Assembly (NCBI RefSeq): GCF_000067205.1 | Contig: NC_010170.1 | Span: 2,852,001-2,916,000, forward strand | Direction of reading: 5' to 3' | DNA from: Bordetella petrii | GTDB taxonomy: Bacteria > Pseudomonadota > Gammaproteobacteria > Burkholderiales > Burkholderiaceae_B | DNA length: 64,000 bases | Shown here: one piece after another, positions 18,156 through 26,278 of the stretch | Position numbering within the stretch: the first letter of the stretch is position 1 | Layout of the letters: each line of letters begins with the position of its first letter | Program-made: the position numbers and the translations under genes | Notes under the pieces: generated by a model | The model's database searches: none | The model's input: only the letters and a program-made list of their open reading frames with translations | What the model was told of the DNA's origin: nothing

Positions 18156-19655
18156 TTAAAAGCGAGCCAGGTCGGGAAAGCTCATTTCTCCGGCGTGCAC
18201 GTGCATCTTGCCGTATTCCGCGCAACGCGCCAGGGTGGGAATCACCTTTTCAGGGTTCAACAGCCCGGGCGGATCGAATGCCCGCTTCACGGCCAGGAAC
18301 GCGTCCAGTTCATCGCGCGTAAATTGCACACACATTTGATTTATTTTCTCCATACCCACCCCGTGCTCACCTGTCAGGGTGCCTCCGACCTGCACGCACA
18401 GCTCGAGAATGGCTGCGCCGAATTTTTCCGCCCGCTCGACTTCGTCGGGCTTGTTCGAGTCAAACAGAATCAGCGGATGCAGGTTGCCGTCGCCCGCGTG
18501 GAACACGTTGGCGCAACGCAACCCGAATTCATCTTCCATCTGCTCGATGGCTCCCAGCACGCGCGCCAGATGGCGGCGCGGAATGGTGCCGTCCATGCAG
18601 TAATAGTCGGGCGACACGCGCCCGGCCGCGGGAAACGCATTCTTGCGCCCCGCCCAGAACCTGAGCCGTTCGGCCTCGTCGCGCGACACCTGCAGGCGCG
18701 TGGCGCCGGCCTTGCGGAACACGGCCTCCATGTGCTGGATTTCGTGCGCCACTTCTTCGGCCGTGCCATCCGATTCGCACAGCAAGATGGCCTGCGCGGA
18801 AACGTCGTAGCCCGCGTTGACGAAGGGTTCGACCATCTGCACTGCCTGGCGGTCCATCATTTCGAGGCCTGCCGGGATGATGCCCGCCGCAATGACATCG
18901 GTGACCGCCTGGCCTGCGGCCTCGGCGCTGGAAAAGCTGGCCATGATCACCTGCGCGCAGGCCGGCTTGGGAATGAGCTTGACGGTAATCTCGGTTACCA
19001 CGCCCAGCATGCCCTCGGACCCGATGAACACCGACAGCAAGTCCAGCCCCGGCGCATCGGGCGCTTCGGAGCCCAGTTCGACCACTTCCCCATCGATGGT
19101 GACCACGCGCACGCGCAGCACGTTGTGCACGGTAAGGCCGTACTTCAGGCAATGCACGCCGCCGGAGTTCTCGGCCACGTTGCCGCCGATGGAGCAGGCG
19201 ATCTGGCTGGAAGGATCGGGCGCGTAGTACAGCCCGTAAGGCGCGGCCGCCTCGGAAATAGCCAGGTTGCGCACGCCCGGTTCGACCACTGCCGTGCCGC
19301 TGGCCGGGTCGATGCGCCGGATGCGGTTGAACTTGGCCAGGCCCATCAGCACACCTTGCGCGTGCGGCAAGGCGCCGCCGGACAAGCCCGTGCCGGCGCC
19401 GCGCGCCACCAGCGGCACATTCAGCCGCTTGCACAGGCGCAGTACCGCGATGACCTGTTCTTCGGTCTCGGGCAGGGCCACCACCGGCGGCAGCGCGCGG
19501 TACAGCGACAGGCCATCGCACTCGTATGGACGGGTATCTTCTTCGCGGTGCAACACGCAGTGCGCAGGCAGCACGGCATGCAGCGCATCGATGACCTGCT
19601 TCGCGGAAAACGGCTGCTGGGTGTGACTAAGGTTCGGTTCGACCAGTGAATTCAT
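18156..19655 (-). CDS. glcD: Glycolate oxidase catalytic subunit GlcD
   Basis: A 499-residue FAD-linked oxidase (E. coli GlcD 499). The FAD-binding region includes VARGAGTGLSGGALP and CSIGGNVAENSGGVHCLKYG; the C-terminal cap domain has HAGDGNLHPLI, GTLTGEHGVGMEK and FDPPGLLNPEKV. It oxidises glycolate to glyoxylate. It leads the glcDEF group and lies 89 bases downstream of another FAD-linked dehydrogenase, so all four may be co-transcribed. Confidence 0.96.
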   Translation of the reverse strand: MNSLVEPNLSHTQQPFSAKQVIDALHAVLPAHCVLHREEDTRPYECDGLSLYRALPPVVALPETEEQVIAVLRLCKRLNVPLVARGAGTGLSGGALPHAQGVLMGLAKFNRIRRIDPASGTAVVEPGVRNLAISEAAAPYGLYYAPDPSSQIACSIGGNVAENSGGVHCLKYGLTVHNVLRVRVVTIDGEVVELGSEAPDAPGLDLLSVFIGSEGMLGVVTEITVKLIPKPACAQVIMASFSSAEAAGQAVTDVIAAGIIPAGLEMMDRQAVQMVEPFVNAGYDVSAQAILLCESDGTAEEVAHEIQHMEAVFRKAGATRLQVSRDEAERLRFWAGRKNAFPAAGRVSPDYYCMDGTIPRRHLARVLGAIEQMEDEFGLRCANVFHAGDGNLHPLILFDSNKPDEVERAEKFGAAILELCVQVGGTLTGEHGVGMEKINQMCVQFTRDELDAFLAVKRAFDPPGLLNPEKVIPTLARCAEYGKMHVHAGEMSFPDLARF

Positions 19656-19744
19656 GAGCGCAACAATAGCGCGTGGCTATCATTCCCGGCAGGGCGGATT
19701 TACCCGCACCCGCCGGCCCCGCCCGCCCTGCTGGCGGCATGGTC

Positions 19745-21154
19745 TTACCAGCTGATGATCTTGCCGGGGTTCAGGATGTTGTTCGGGTCGAACGCGTGCT
19801 TCAGGCTGCGCATCAGCGCCAGCGCGTCTTCGCCGTGCTCTTCGGTCATGAATTGCATCTTGTGCAGGCCCACGCCGTGCTCGCCGGTGCAGGTGCCGTC
19901 GGCCGCGATGGCGCGCCGCACCAAATTGTGATTAACAGTTTCAGACTCTTGCCACTCAGCCTCGTTGTCGGCATCCAGCAACATCAGCACGTGGAAATTG
20001 CCGTCGCCCACATGGCCCACGATGGTGTACGGAAAACTGGCGCGGTCAAGCTCGTCGACGGTTTCGCGCACGCAGTCGGCCAGCCGGGAAATCGGCACGC
20101 AGACATCGGTGGTGCTGGCGCGGCAGCCGGGCCGCAATTGCAGGCCGGCAAAATAGGCGTTGTGGCGCGCCGTCCAGAGGCGGCTGCGGTCTTCGGGGCG
20201 TTCGGCCCATTCGAAGTCCATGCCGCCGTGCTCGGCGGTGATGCTCTGCACGGTTTCGGCCTGTTCTTGCACGCCGGCCGGGCTGCCGTGGAACTCGAAC
20301 ACCAGCATAGGCGTTTCGCGCAGCGCCAGTTTGCTGTGCAGGTTGACAGCCCGCACTGCCGCCGCGTCCATGAATTCGACGCGCGCCACCGGCACGCCCA
20401 TCTGGATGATCTCGATGACGCTTTGCACCGCGTCGTCGAGCGTGGGGAAATTGCACACCGCGGCCGATACGGCTTCGGGTTGCGGGTACAGCCGCACGGT
20501 GACTTCGGTAATGATGCCCAGCGTGCCTTCGCTGCCCACGAAAATGCGGGTGAGATCGTAGCCGGCCGACGACTTGCGGGCCCGGCCCGCCGTGCGCACG
20601 ATGCGGCCGTCGGCCGTGACCACGGTGAGCGACATGACGTTTTCGCGCATGGTGCCGTAGCGCACGGCGTTGGTGCCCGAGGCGCGCGTGGCGGCCATGC
20701 CGCCCAGGCTGGCATCGGCGCCCGGGTCGATCGGGAAGAACAGCCCGGTGTCGCGGATTTCTTCGTTGAGCTGCTTGCGGGTAACCCCGGCCTGCACCGT
20801 GGCGGTGAGGTCTTCGGCATTGACCGCCAGCAGGCGGTTCATTTGCGACAAGTCGATGCTGATGCCGCCCTGGATGGCCAGCAGATGTCCTTCGAGCGAC
20901 GAGCCCGCGCCATACGGAATGAGCGGCACGCGGTATTCGTTGCACAGGCGCGCCACCGCCGCCACTTCTTCGGTGCTATGGGCGAACACGACGGCATCGG
21001 GCAGCATCGGCGGATACGGGGATTCGTCGCGGCCATGATGCTCGCGCACGGCCTGCGACACCGACAGGCGGTCGGCAAATTGCGCGCGCAGGGCGTCCAG
21101 GCAGGCGGCGGGAACCGGACGGCGCAGGGATTCGGCGGTGGCGGGTGCATTCAT
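19745..21154 (-). CDS. FAD-linked oxidase, D-lactate dehydrogenase (cytochrome) type
   Basis: A 469-residue paralogue of GlcD with the same two-domain plan. FAD-binding motifs are PYGAGSSLEGHLLAIQGG and GADASLGGMAATRASGTNAVRYG; the C-terminal domain has VGHVGDGNFHVLML, GTCTGEHGVGLHK and FDPNNILNPGKI. The GAGSSLEGH/ASGTNAVRYGTM signature is closer to mitochondrial-type D-lactate dehydrogenases (LDHD/DLD) than to GlcD. It probably oxidises D-lactate or another 2-hydroxy acid. Position just upstream of glcDEF on the same strand suggests a joint role in 2-hydroxy-acid use. Confidence 0.88.
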   Translation of the reverse strand: MNAPATAESLRRPVPAACLDALRAQFADRLSVSQAVREHHGRDESPYPPMLPDAVVFAHSTEEVAAVARLCNEYRVPLIPYGAGSSLEGHLLAIQGGISIDLSQMNRLLAVNAEDLTATVQAGVTRKQLNEEIRDTGLFFPIDPGADASLGGMAATRASGTNAVRYGTMRENVMSLTVVTADGRIVRTAGRARKSSAGYDLTRIFVGSEGTLGIITEVTVRLYPQPEAVSAAVCNFPTLDDAVQSVIEIIQMGVPVARVEFMDAAAVRAVNLHSKLALRETPMLVFEFHGSPAGVQEQAETVQSITAEHGGMDFEWAERPEDRSRLWTARHNAYFAGLQLRPGCRASTTDVCVPISRLADCVRETVDELDRASFPYTIVGHVGDGNFHVLMLLDADNEAEWQESETVNHNLVRRAIAADGTCTGEHGVGLHKMQFMTEEHGEDALALMRSLKHAFDPNNILNPGKIISW

Positions 21155-21263
21155 GGCGTAGAGGCGTCAGAAGGATGGGAACTCTGCATTCTACGCCGGG
21201 CGCGGCGCGAATTCCGCGCCCCAGGCATGATGGAACATGAGGGCCGCCCGCCCGCCGGCCGCC

Positions 21264-22337
21264 CTACTTGCCCGCCGTCGTGGCCGCGCGCCGCCGCTCT
21301 TTCACGGCCCGCGCCAGGCGCTCGAGCACCTGTACCGAGGCGTCCCAGTCTATGCACCCGTCGGTAATGCTCTGGCCGTACACCAGCGGCTCGCCCGGAA
21401 CCATGTCCTGGCGACCGCCCAGCAAATGGCTCTCGACCATCACGCCCACGATGCGCATGTCGCCGCCTTCGATCTGGCGCGCCACATCGTCGATCACCAG
21501 CGGCTGGTTTTCGGGCTTCTTGCTGCTGTTGGCGTGGCTGGCGTCGATCATCAGGCGTTGGGCCAGGCCGGACTTGGCCATGTCCTGGCAGGCGGCGGAC
21601 ACGCTGGCAGCGTCGTAATTGGGCGCCTTGCCGCCACGCAGGATCACGTGACAGTCTTCGTTTCCGGCAGTGGACACGATGGCCGAATGCCCGCCTTTGG
21701 TCACCGACAGGAAATGATGCGGCTGCGATGCCGCCTTGATGGCGTCGACGGCGATCTTCACATTGCCGTCGGTGCCGTTCTTGAAGCCCACCGGGCACGA
21801 CAGCCCGGAAGCCAGCTCGCGGTGAACCTGGCTTTCGGTCGTGCGCGCCCCGATGGCGCCCCAGGACACCAGGTCGGCAATGTACTGCGGGGTGATCATG
21901 TCGAGGAACTCGCAGCCGGCGGGCAGGCCCTGGCTGTTGATGTCCAGCAGCAGCTCGCGCGCCACGCGGATGCCGCGATTGATGTCGAAACTGCCGTCCA
22001 GGCCCGGGTCGTTGATTAACCCTTTCCAGCCCACGGTGGTGCGCGGTTTTTCGAAATACACCCGCATCACCACTTCCAGCTCGCCCTGCAGGCGGTCGCG
22101 CACCGGCTTCAGGCGCCCGGCATATTCCAGCGCGGCCCGGGTGTCGTGAATTGAGCACGGCCCGATGACCACGATCAGGCGGTCGTCCATGCCGTGCAGG
22201 ATGCGGTGCATGCCCTGGCGCGCGGCGAAAACGGTTTCGGACGCCTGCTGCGTGCAGGGGAATTCGCGCATGACGTGCGATGGCGGGTTCAGCTCTTTGA
22301 TTTCGCGGATGCGAAGATCGTCGGTATTGTGTGACAC
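21264..22337 (-). CDS. aroG: 3-deoxy-7-phosphoheptulonate (DAHP) synthase, AroG type
   Basis: A 357-residue class I DAHP synthase that condenses phosphoenolpyruvate and erythrose 4-phosphate, the first step of aromatic amino acid synthesis. Family motifs are VVIGPCSIHD, MRVYFEKPRTTVGWKG, GARTTESQVHRELASG, VGFKNGTDG and MIDASHANSSK. Start is GTG 22337, with AGGAGC six bases upstream; an ATG further upstream would run through the terminator hairpin. The gene is preceded by a leader peptide rich in Phe and Tyr and an intrinsic terminator, so it is likely attenuated by charged tRNA-Phe/tRNA-Tyr. This fits a Phe- or Tyr-responsive isozyme. Confidence 0.95.
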   Translation of the reverse strand: MSHNTDDLRIREIKELNPPSHVMREFPCTQQASETVFAARQGMHRILHGMDDRLIVVIGPCSIHDTRAALEYAGRLKPVRDRLQGELEVVMRVYFEKPRTTVGWKGLINDPGLDGSFDINRGIRVARELLLDINSQGLPAGCEFLDMITPQYIADLVSWGAIGARTTESQVHRELASGLSCPVGFKNGTDGNVKIAVDAIKAASQPHHFLSVTKGGHSAIVSTAGNEDCHVILRGGKAPNYDAASVSAACQDMAKSGLAQRLMIDASHANSSKKPENQPLVIDDVARQIEGGDMRIVGVMVESHLLGGRQDMVPGEPLVYGQSITDGCIDWDASVQVLERLARAVKERRRAATTAGK

Positions 22338-22374
22338 GATGTGCTCCTGGGTTGCCCCGCCAGGCTGACGGCAC

Positions 22375-22406
22375 AAAAAAGCCGCCAGGGGGCTGGCGGC
22401 TTTTTT
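22375..22406 (-). terminator. Attenuator terminator in the aroG leader (bidirectional)
   Basis: GCCGCCAG-CCCC-CTGGCGGC (minus strand, 22381-22400) with A6 before and T6 after on either strand, so it can terminate both ways. For aroG it lies between the leader peptide stop and the ribosome site of aroG, about 38 bases upstream of GTG 22337. Its 5' arm can pair instead with GCTGGCGG inside the leader peptide gene (22449-22456), giving an 8-bp antiterminator. Confidence 0.88.
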
Positions 22407-22425
22407 GAGGGATTTCGTACGGACT

Positions 22426-22509
22426 TCAGATTGAGCGCGTCCCTTCCTCCGCCAGCGGCTTCAGAAAACCAAAAAAATAAAAATAAAAGGCGGGGGACGC
22501 GAATTTCAT
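22426..22509 (-). CDS. aroG leader peptide, 27 aa, Phe/Tyr-rich
   Basis: A short frame from ATG 22509 to TGA 22426 reads MKFASPAFYFYFFGFLKPLA and ends EEGTRSI. Residues 8-15 are FYFYFFGF: five Phe and two Tyr in eight codons, which is the pattern of a control region in a translated leader. The codons just after it (CTG-GCG-G) carry the strand that can pair with the 5' arm of the downstream terminator, and the stop lies 25 bases before that hairpin. A weak AGAG ribosome site or a near-leaderless start is possible, since the candidate promoter places the transcript start within a few bases of the ATG. Too short to find by ORF size; called from context. Confidence 0.78.
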   Translation of the reverse strand: MKFASPAFYFYFFGFLKPLAEEGTRSI

Positions 22510-22517
22510 GACGAGAA

Positions 22518-22547
22518 ACTCTAGCACAAAAACGGCAAGGCCGCCAA
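22518..22547 (-). promoter_or_regulatory. Promoter of the aroG leader, extended -10
   Basis: On the minus strand TTGGCG (22547-22542), an 18-base spacer ending in TGC, then TAGAGT (22523-22518). The TGn extension and the TAG hexamer resemble the tRNA promoter at 93-122. The predicted start is one to three bases before the leader ATG. The site lies between the tldD stop and the leader. Confidence 0.55.
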
Positions 22548-22581
22548 GACCGGCGCCAAGGTCCGGATCATTGGCAGCACG

Positions 22582-24042
22582 TCAGGCCGTACCGCCCACC
22601 GTGAGCCCATCCATGCGCACCGTGGGCATGCCCACCCCCACCGGCACGCTCTGGCCGTCCTTGCCGCAAGTCCCCACCCCGGAATCCAGCTGCAGGTCGT
22701 TGCCGATCAGGCTGACGCGGTTCATGGCGTCCGGACCGTTGCCGATCAGCGTGGCCCCCTTGACCGGATAAGTGACCTTGCCGTTTTCGATCATGTAGGC
22801 CTCGGACGCCGAGAACACGAACTTGCCATTGGTGATGTCGACCTGGCCGCCGCCGAAATTGGCCGCATAAATGCCGTGCTTGACCGAGGCGATGATTTCC
22901 TCGGGGGGCGTCTGGCCGGCCAGCATGTAGGTGTTGGTCATGCGCGGCATGGGCAGGTGCGCGAACGATTCGCGCCTGCCGTTGCCGGTGGCGCCCGTTC
23001 TCATCAGGCGCGCGTTCAGGGTGTCTTGCATATAACCACGCAGGATGCCGTCTTCGATCAGCACATTGCGCTGCGTGGCATTGCCTTCGTCGTCGATGTT
23101 CAGCGAACCGCGGCGGTCGGGCAGCGTGCCGTCGTCGATGACGGTCACGCCCTTGGACGCCACGCGCTGGCCGATGCGGCCGGAAAACACGCTGGACCCC
23201 TTGCGATTGAAATCGCCTTCCAGGCCGTGGCCCACGGCTTCGTGCAGCAGAATGCCCGGCCAACCCGACCCGAGCACCACCGTCATCTCGCCCGCCGGGG
23301 CGGGGCGCGCATCCAGGTTGACCATGGCTTCGTGCACGGCGCGCTCGACATAGCCTTGCAGAATGTCTTCAGAGAAATACGCCAGCCCCAGCCGGCCGCC
23401 GCCGCCGGCATGGCCCATTTCGCGGCGCCCGTTGCGCTCGGCGATCACGGTGAGCGACAGGCGCACCAGCGGGCGCACGTCGGCAGCCAGGCGGCCGTCG
23501 CTGCCGGCGACCAGCACGACATCGTATTCGGCGCCCAGCCCCGCCATCACCTGGATGACATGCGGATCGCGCGCACGCGCCATGCGTTCCACCTGTTCGA
23601 GCAGCGCGACCTTCTGCGACGCGCTCAGCGTGGCAAGCGGATCGAGGTCGGCGTACAGGCTGCGCCCGGCCTCGGGCGGCACCTGGGCCGCCACCTTCAC
23701 CTTGCCCGCGCCGCGGCGCGCGATGCCACGCACCGTGCGGGCCGACGAAAGCAGCGCCTCGGGCGAAAGCGAGTCGGAATAGGCGAAGGCGGTTTTTTCG
23801 CCGCTGATGGCGCGCACCCCCACGCCTTGCCCGATCGAGAAACTGCCGGTCTTGACGATGCCCTCTTCCAGGCTCCAGCCTTCGCTGCGCGTGTACTGGA
23901 AATACAGGTCGGCATAATCGACCTTGTGGGTGAAGATTTCGCCCAGCGCGCGAGCCATGTCGGCTTCGGTCAGGCCCCAAGGGTCGAGCAGCAGCGACTT
24001 GGCCGTGGCCAGGGATTGGATATCGGGATCGATCGGCTTCAT
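22582..24042 (-). CDS. tldD: Metalloprotease TldD
   Basis: A 486-residue TldD (E. coli 481), the catalytic subunit of the TldD/TldE protease that degrades unfolded peptides and matures some peptide antibiotics and antitoxins. The metal-binding motif HEAVGH is at residues 267-272, within ILLHEAVGHGLEGDFNRKGSS. The C-terminal Cys segment VGTCGKDGQSVPVG, a further zinc ligand, is present. It starts 13 bases after the nitrilase-family stop, so the two are probably co-transcribed. Confidence 0.95.
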   Translation of the reverse strand: MKPIDPDIQSLATAKSLLLDPWGLTEADMARALGEIFTHKVDYADLYFQYTRSEGWSLEEGIVKTGSFSIGQGVGVRAISGEKTAFAYSDSLSPEALLSSARTVRGIARRGAGKVKVAAQVPPEAGRSLYADLDPLATLSASQKVALLEQVERMARARDPHVIQVMAGLGAEYDVVLVAGSDGRLAADVRPLVRLSLTVIAERNGRREMGHAGGGGRLGLAYFSEDILQGYVERAVHEAMVNLDARPAPAGEMTVVLGSGWPGILLHEAVGHGLEGDFNRKGSSVFSGRIGQRVASKGVTVIDDGTLPDRRGSLNIDDEGNATQRNVLIEDGILRGYMQDTLNARLMRTGATGNGRRESFAHLPMPRMTNTYMLAGQTPPEEIIASVKHGIYAANFGGGQVDITNGKFVFSASEAYMIENGKVTYPVKGATLIGNGPDAMNRVSLIGNDLQLDSGVGTCGKDGQSVPVGVGMPTVRMDGLTVGGTA

Positions 24043-24055
24043 AAGATTAATGTCT

Positions 24056-24874
24056 TTACAGGACTCGATGGCGCAATGCCGGCAGTGATGCGCGCACTTG
24101 CGCCAGGCGCTCAGCCTCTATGGTACCGCTGACCACGCCTGGCCCCTCGGGCAGGACGCCGAGCACCTCGCCCCACGGGTCGATCAGCATGGAATGGCCC
24201 CAGGTGCGCCGGCCATTAGGATGGCGCCCGCCCTGTGCGGCGGCCAGCACATAGCATTGGTTTTCGATGGCGCGCGCGCGCAGCAGCAGCTCCCAGTGCG
24301 CCTTGCCCGTGGTGTAGGTAAAGGCGGCCGGCACCAGAATCAAGTCCACCTGCCCCAGGGCGCGGTAAAGCTCGGGAAACCGCAAGTCGTAGCAGACCGA
24401 CAGGCCCACCCGCCCCCACGGCGCATCGAAGGCGCGCACCGTATCGCCCGGGCGGATGGCGATGGACTCGTCATAGGCCTCGTCGCCGCGCTGGAAATTG
24501 AACAAATGGATTTTGTCGTAGCGTGCGGCCGGTTTGCCGTCGGGGCCATAGACAAAGGTGCTGTTGAATACCCGGCCCGGGTCGGGGCAGGCCAGCGGCA
24601 GCGTGCCGCCCGCCAGCCACACGCCATGCCGTTCGGCCTGGGCCGCCAGGAAATCCTGGATCGGCCCCTGGCCGGGCTGTTCCTTTATTTCGAGCTTCTG
24701 CAGATCGCCATGCCCCATAAAACAGAAATACTCGGGCAGGGAAATCAGGCGCGCCCCCGCGGCCGCCGCTTCGGTGATTAACTCGCCGGCCTGGCGCAGA
24801 TTATCCTGCACGTCGGGCGTTGAGACCATCTGGATGGCGGCCACTACCGTTGAATTCGACCCTGAAACACCCAT
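24056..24874 (-). CDS. Carbon-nitrogen hydrolase (Nit/deaminated glutathione amidase type)
   Basis: A 272-residue nitrilase-superfamily hydrolase with the full catalytic triad: Glu48 (LPEYF), Lys121 (RYDKIHLFN) and Cys161 (VCYDLRFPELYR). The sequence around the triad and the tight DKIHLF and GHSMLIDPWG motifs fit the Nit1/Nit2-like branch, whose known activity is repair of deaminated glutathione or omega-amides. It lies directly upstream of tldD, a common pairing in betaproteobacteria. It is divergent from the hns gene across a 162-base AT-rich interval. Confidence 0.88.
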   Translation of the reverse strand: MGVSGSNSTVVAAIQMVSTPDVQDNLRQAGELITEAAAAGARLISLPEYFCFMGHGDLQKLEIKEQPGQGPIQDFLAAQAERHGVWLAGGTLPLACPDPGRVFNSTFVYGPDGKPAARYDKIHLFNFQRGDEAYDESIAIRPGDTVRAFDAPWGRVGLSVCYDLRFPELYRALGQVDLILVPAAFTYTTGKAHWELLLRARAIENQCYVLAAAQGGRHPNGRRTWGHSMLIDPWGEVLGVLPEGPGVVSGTIEAERLAQVRASLPALRHRVL

Positions 24875-25036
24875 TTTTCAGCCCTCTGAAAATGATAAAT
24901 ATGCTGCACAATACTGAACGGGCCGGATATTTTATGTATTATGGCAAGCATGGCCGACCAATAAGGCCTTTATTACCCGCGCCAGACCGCTTTTAATACC
25001 GGCAATAGACCGCACCATAATCTCTCAGGACTCGCC

Positions 25037-25396
25037 ATGCCCCGTGAAACGTACTCCGCCCTGCAAGCCAAAATAGAAAAAGAAATAAACAAATTGCAAA
25101 AAAAAGCGGAAGCCCTGCAAAACAAGCGCCGCAAACCGGTTATTGCATCCATTGTCGCGTCGATGCGCGAATACAATATTACCCCCGAGGAAATCGCCAG
25201 CGCTTTTGGCGGCGCCTCGAAATCGCGAGCCTCGGGCAATCGCAAGGCCGCGCCGGCCGCCAAACGCCAGGTGGCGCCCAAGTACCGCCACCCCAAGACC
25301 GGTGAAACCTGGAGCGGCCGCGGCAAGGCGCCGCGCTGGCTGACCGCCGAAGAAGCCGCGGGCAACAGCCGCGAAACCTTCCTGATCGCCGAATAA
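25037..25396 (+). CDS. H-NS family nucleoid protein
   Basis: A 119-residue H-NS-like protein. The N-terminal half (about 5-45) is a charged coiled-coil for oligomerisation (LQAKIEKEINKLQKKAEALQ), the middle is a basic Ala-rich linker, and the C-terminal DNA-binding domain holds KYRHPKTGETW followed by WSGRGKAPRWL (92-102), the minor-groove-binding hook of the family. It matches the short H-NS proteins of Bordetella and Burkholderia. Such proteins silence AT-rich DNA. The upstream interval (24875-25036) is noticeably AT-rich for this window, consistent with autorepression. Confidence 0.92.
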   Translation: MPRETYSALQAKIEKEINKLQKKAEALQNKRRKPVIASIVASMREYNITPEEIASAFGGASKSRASGNRKAAPAAKRQVAPKYRHPKTGETWSGRGKAPRWLTAEEAAGNSRETFLIAE

Positions 25397-25412
25397 ATCG
25401 CGTCTGGGCGGC

Positions 25413-25438
25413 GCCGGGCCATTTGGCCCGGCATTATT
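25413..25438 (+). terminator. Terminator after hns
   Basis: GCCGGGCC-attt-GGCCCGGC at 25413-25432 is followed by ATTATT. An alternative larger pairing GGCGGCGCCGGG with CCCGGCGCCGCC encloses it. No long T-run, so strength is uncertain. Confidence 0.6.
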
Positions 25439-25495
25439 CCCGGCGCCGCCGGCCGCTGCGCCGGAAATTGCCCACCCCATACCCCGGCAGTCCGC

Positions 25496-26134
25496 TCAGC
25501 GGTCGAGCGGATATTCCACTTCGCGCTCCGAGCCATTATTGCCCGGGAAATTATCGAATATGGCGCGCACCAGATACGGCATGGTGCGCACCAGGTCTTC
25601 ACGGCCGGTGACTATATACGCCGTGGCACGATATACCTCGGCGTCATTGCGCGCGCTATCGTGGATTTCGACACTGAGGCGGTTGCGATATGCCACCGCG
25701 GGCACGTCGACCCAGTCGGGGCCCCAATACCCGAAGCCGCCGCCCCACCAGCGCGGCCCGTAAAACCCGCCATAGCCGCCATAGAAATACGGATCATAGG
25801 CGCGGCGCACCATTACCTGGGTTTGCTCGGACCCGTACTTGAACGACACCTTGAAGCGCGCCGACTGGCCCGCCCGCGCCTCGACCAGGCCGGTGGGCCC
25901 GATGCCGGCGCGCATCGTGTCCTGGTAGGCCTGGTATTCCAGGTTGCCGGCCTGGCCGGGTTCGGCATCCACGAACCGGTAGGTCTGGCCGACCACGTCG
26001 GCGGGCCATTGCTGGAACGACGTGACGCGGGCCTCGACCGTGGGCGTGGCGCAGCCTGTCAGCAACCCGGCCGACAGCGCGACCGCTATACCGGCCCACC
26101 GCCAGAAACCGAGCCACGATAGGGATTGGGACAT
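25496..26134 (-). CDS. DUF4136 family lipoprotein
   Basis: A 212-residue lipoprotein: signal segment followed by the lipobox LLTGC. The body has FQQWPADVVGQTYRFVD early, typical of DUF4136, a Gly/Tyr/Trp-rich stretch (DPYFYGGYGGFYGPRWWGGG) in the middle, and ends with LVRAIFDNFPGNNG, also typical. Start set at the second ATG (26134), because AGGAG is six bases upstream; the first ATG overlaps that site. Probably anchored in the outer membrane; function of the family is unknown. Divergent from pepN. Confidence 0.84.
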   Translation of the reverse strand: MSQSLSWLGFWRWAGIAVALSAGLLTGCATPTVEARVTSFQQWPADVVGQTYRFVDAEPGQAGNLEYQAYQDTMRAGIGPTGLVEARAGQSARFKVSFKYGSEQTQVMVRRAYDPYFYGGYGGFYGPRWWGGGFGYWGPDWVDVPAVAYRNRLSVEIHDSARNDAEVYRATAYIVTGREDLVRTMPYLVRAIFDNFPGNNGSEREVEYPLDR

Positions 26135-26278
26135 GAGCATCTCCTGCGATGGGCGCCATCATACGTAGATTTCGACCATGCCGGTGAATGAAAGTTTTCA
26201 ACCGGATATTTCTTCCGATATTTGGCCGGCGGGGTACCACTACAATACGTCATTCCCCTATTCTGAACTGGTCTTGGC

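Noticed and set aside
17187..19649. An 820-codon plus-strand frame opposite glcE and glcD
   Set aside because: Shadow of the glc genes; no ribosome site and no domain.
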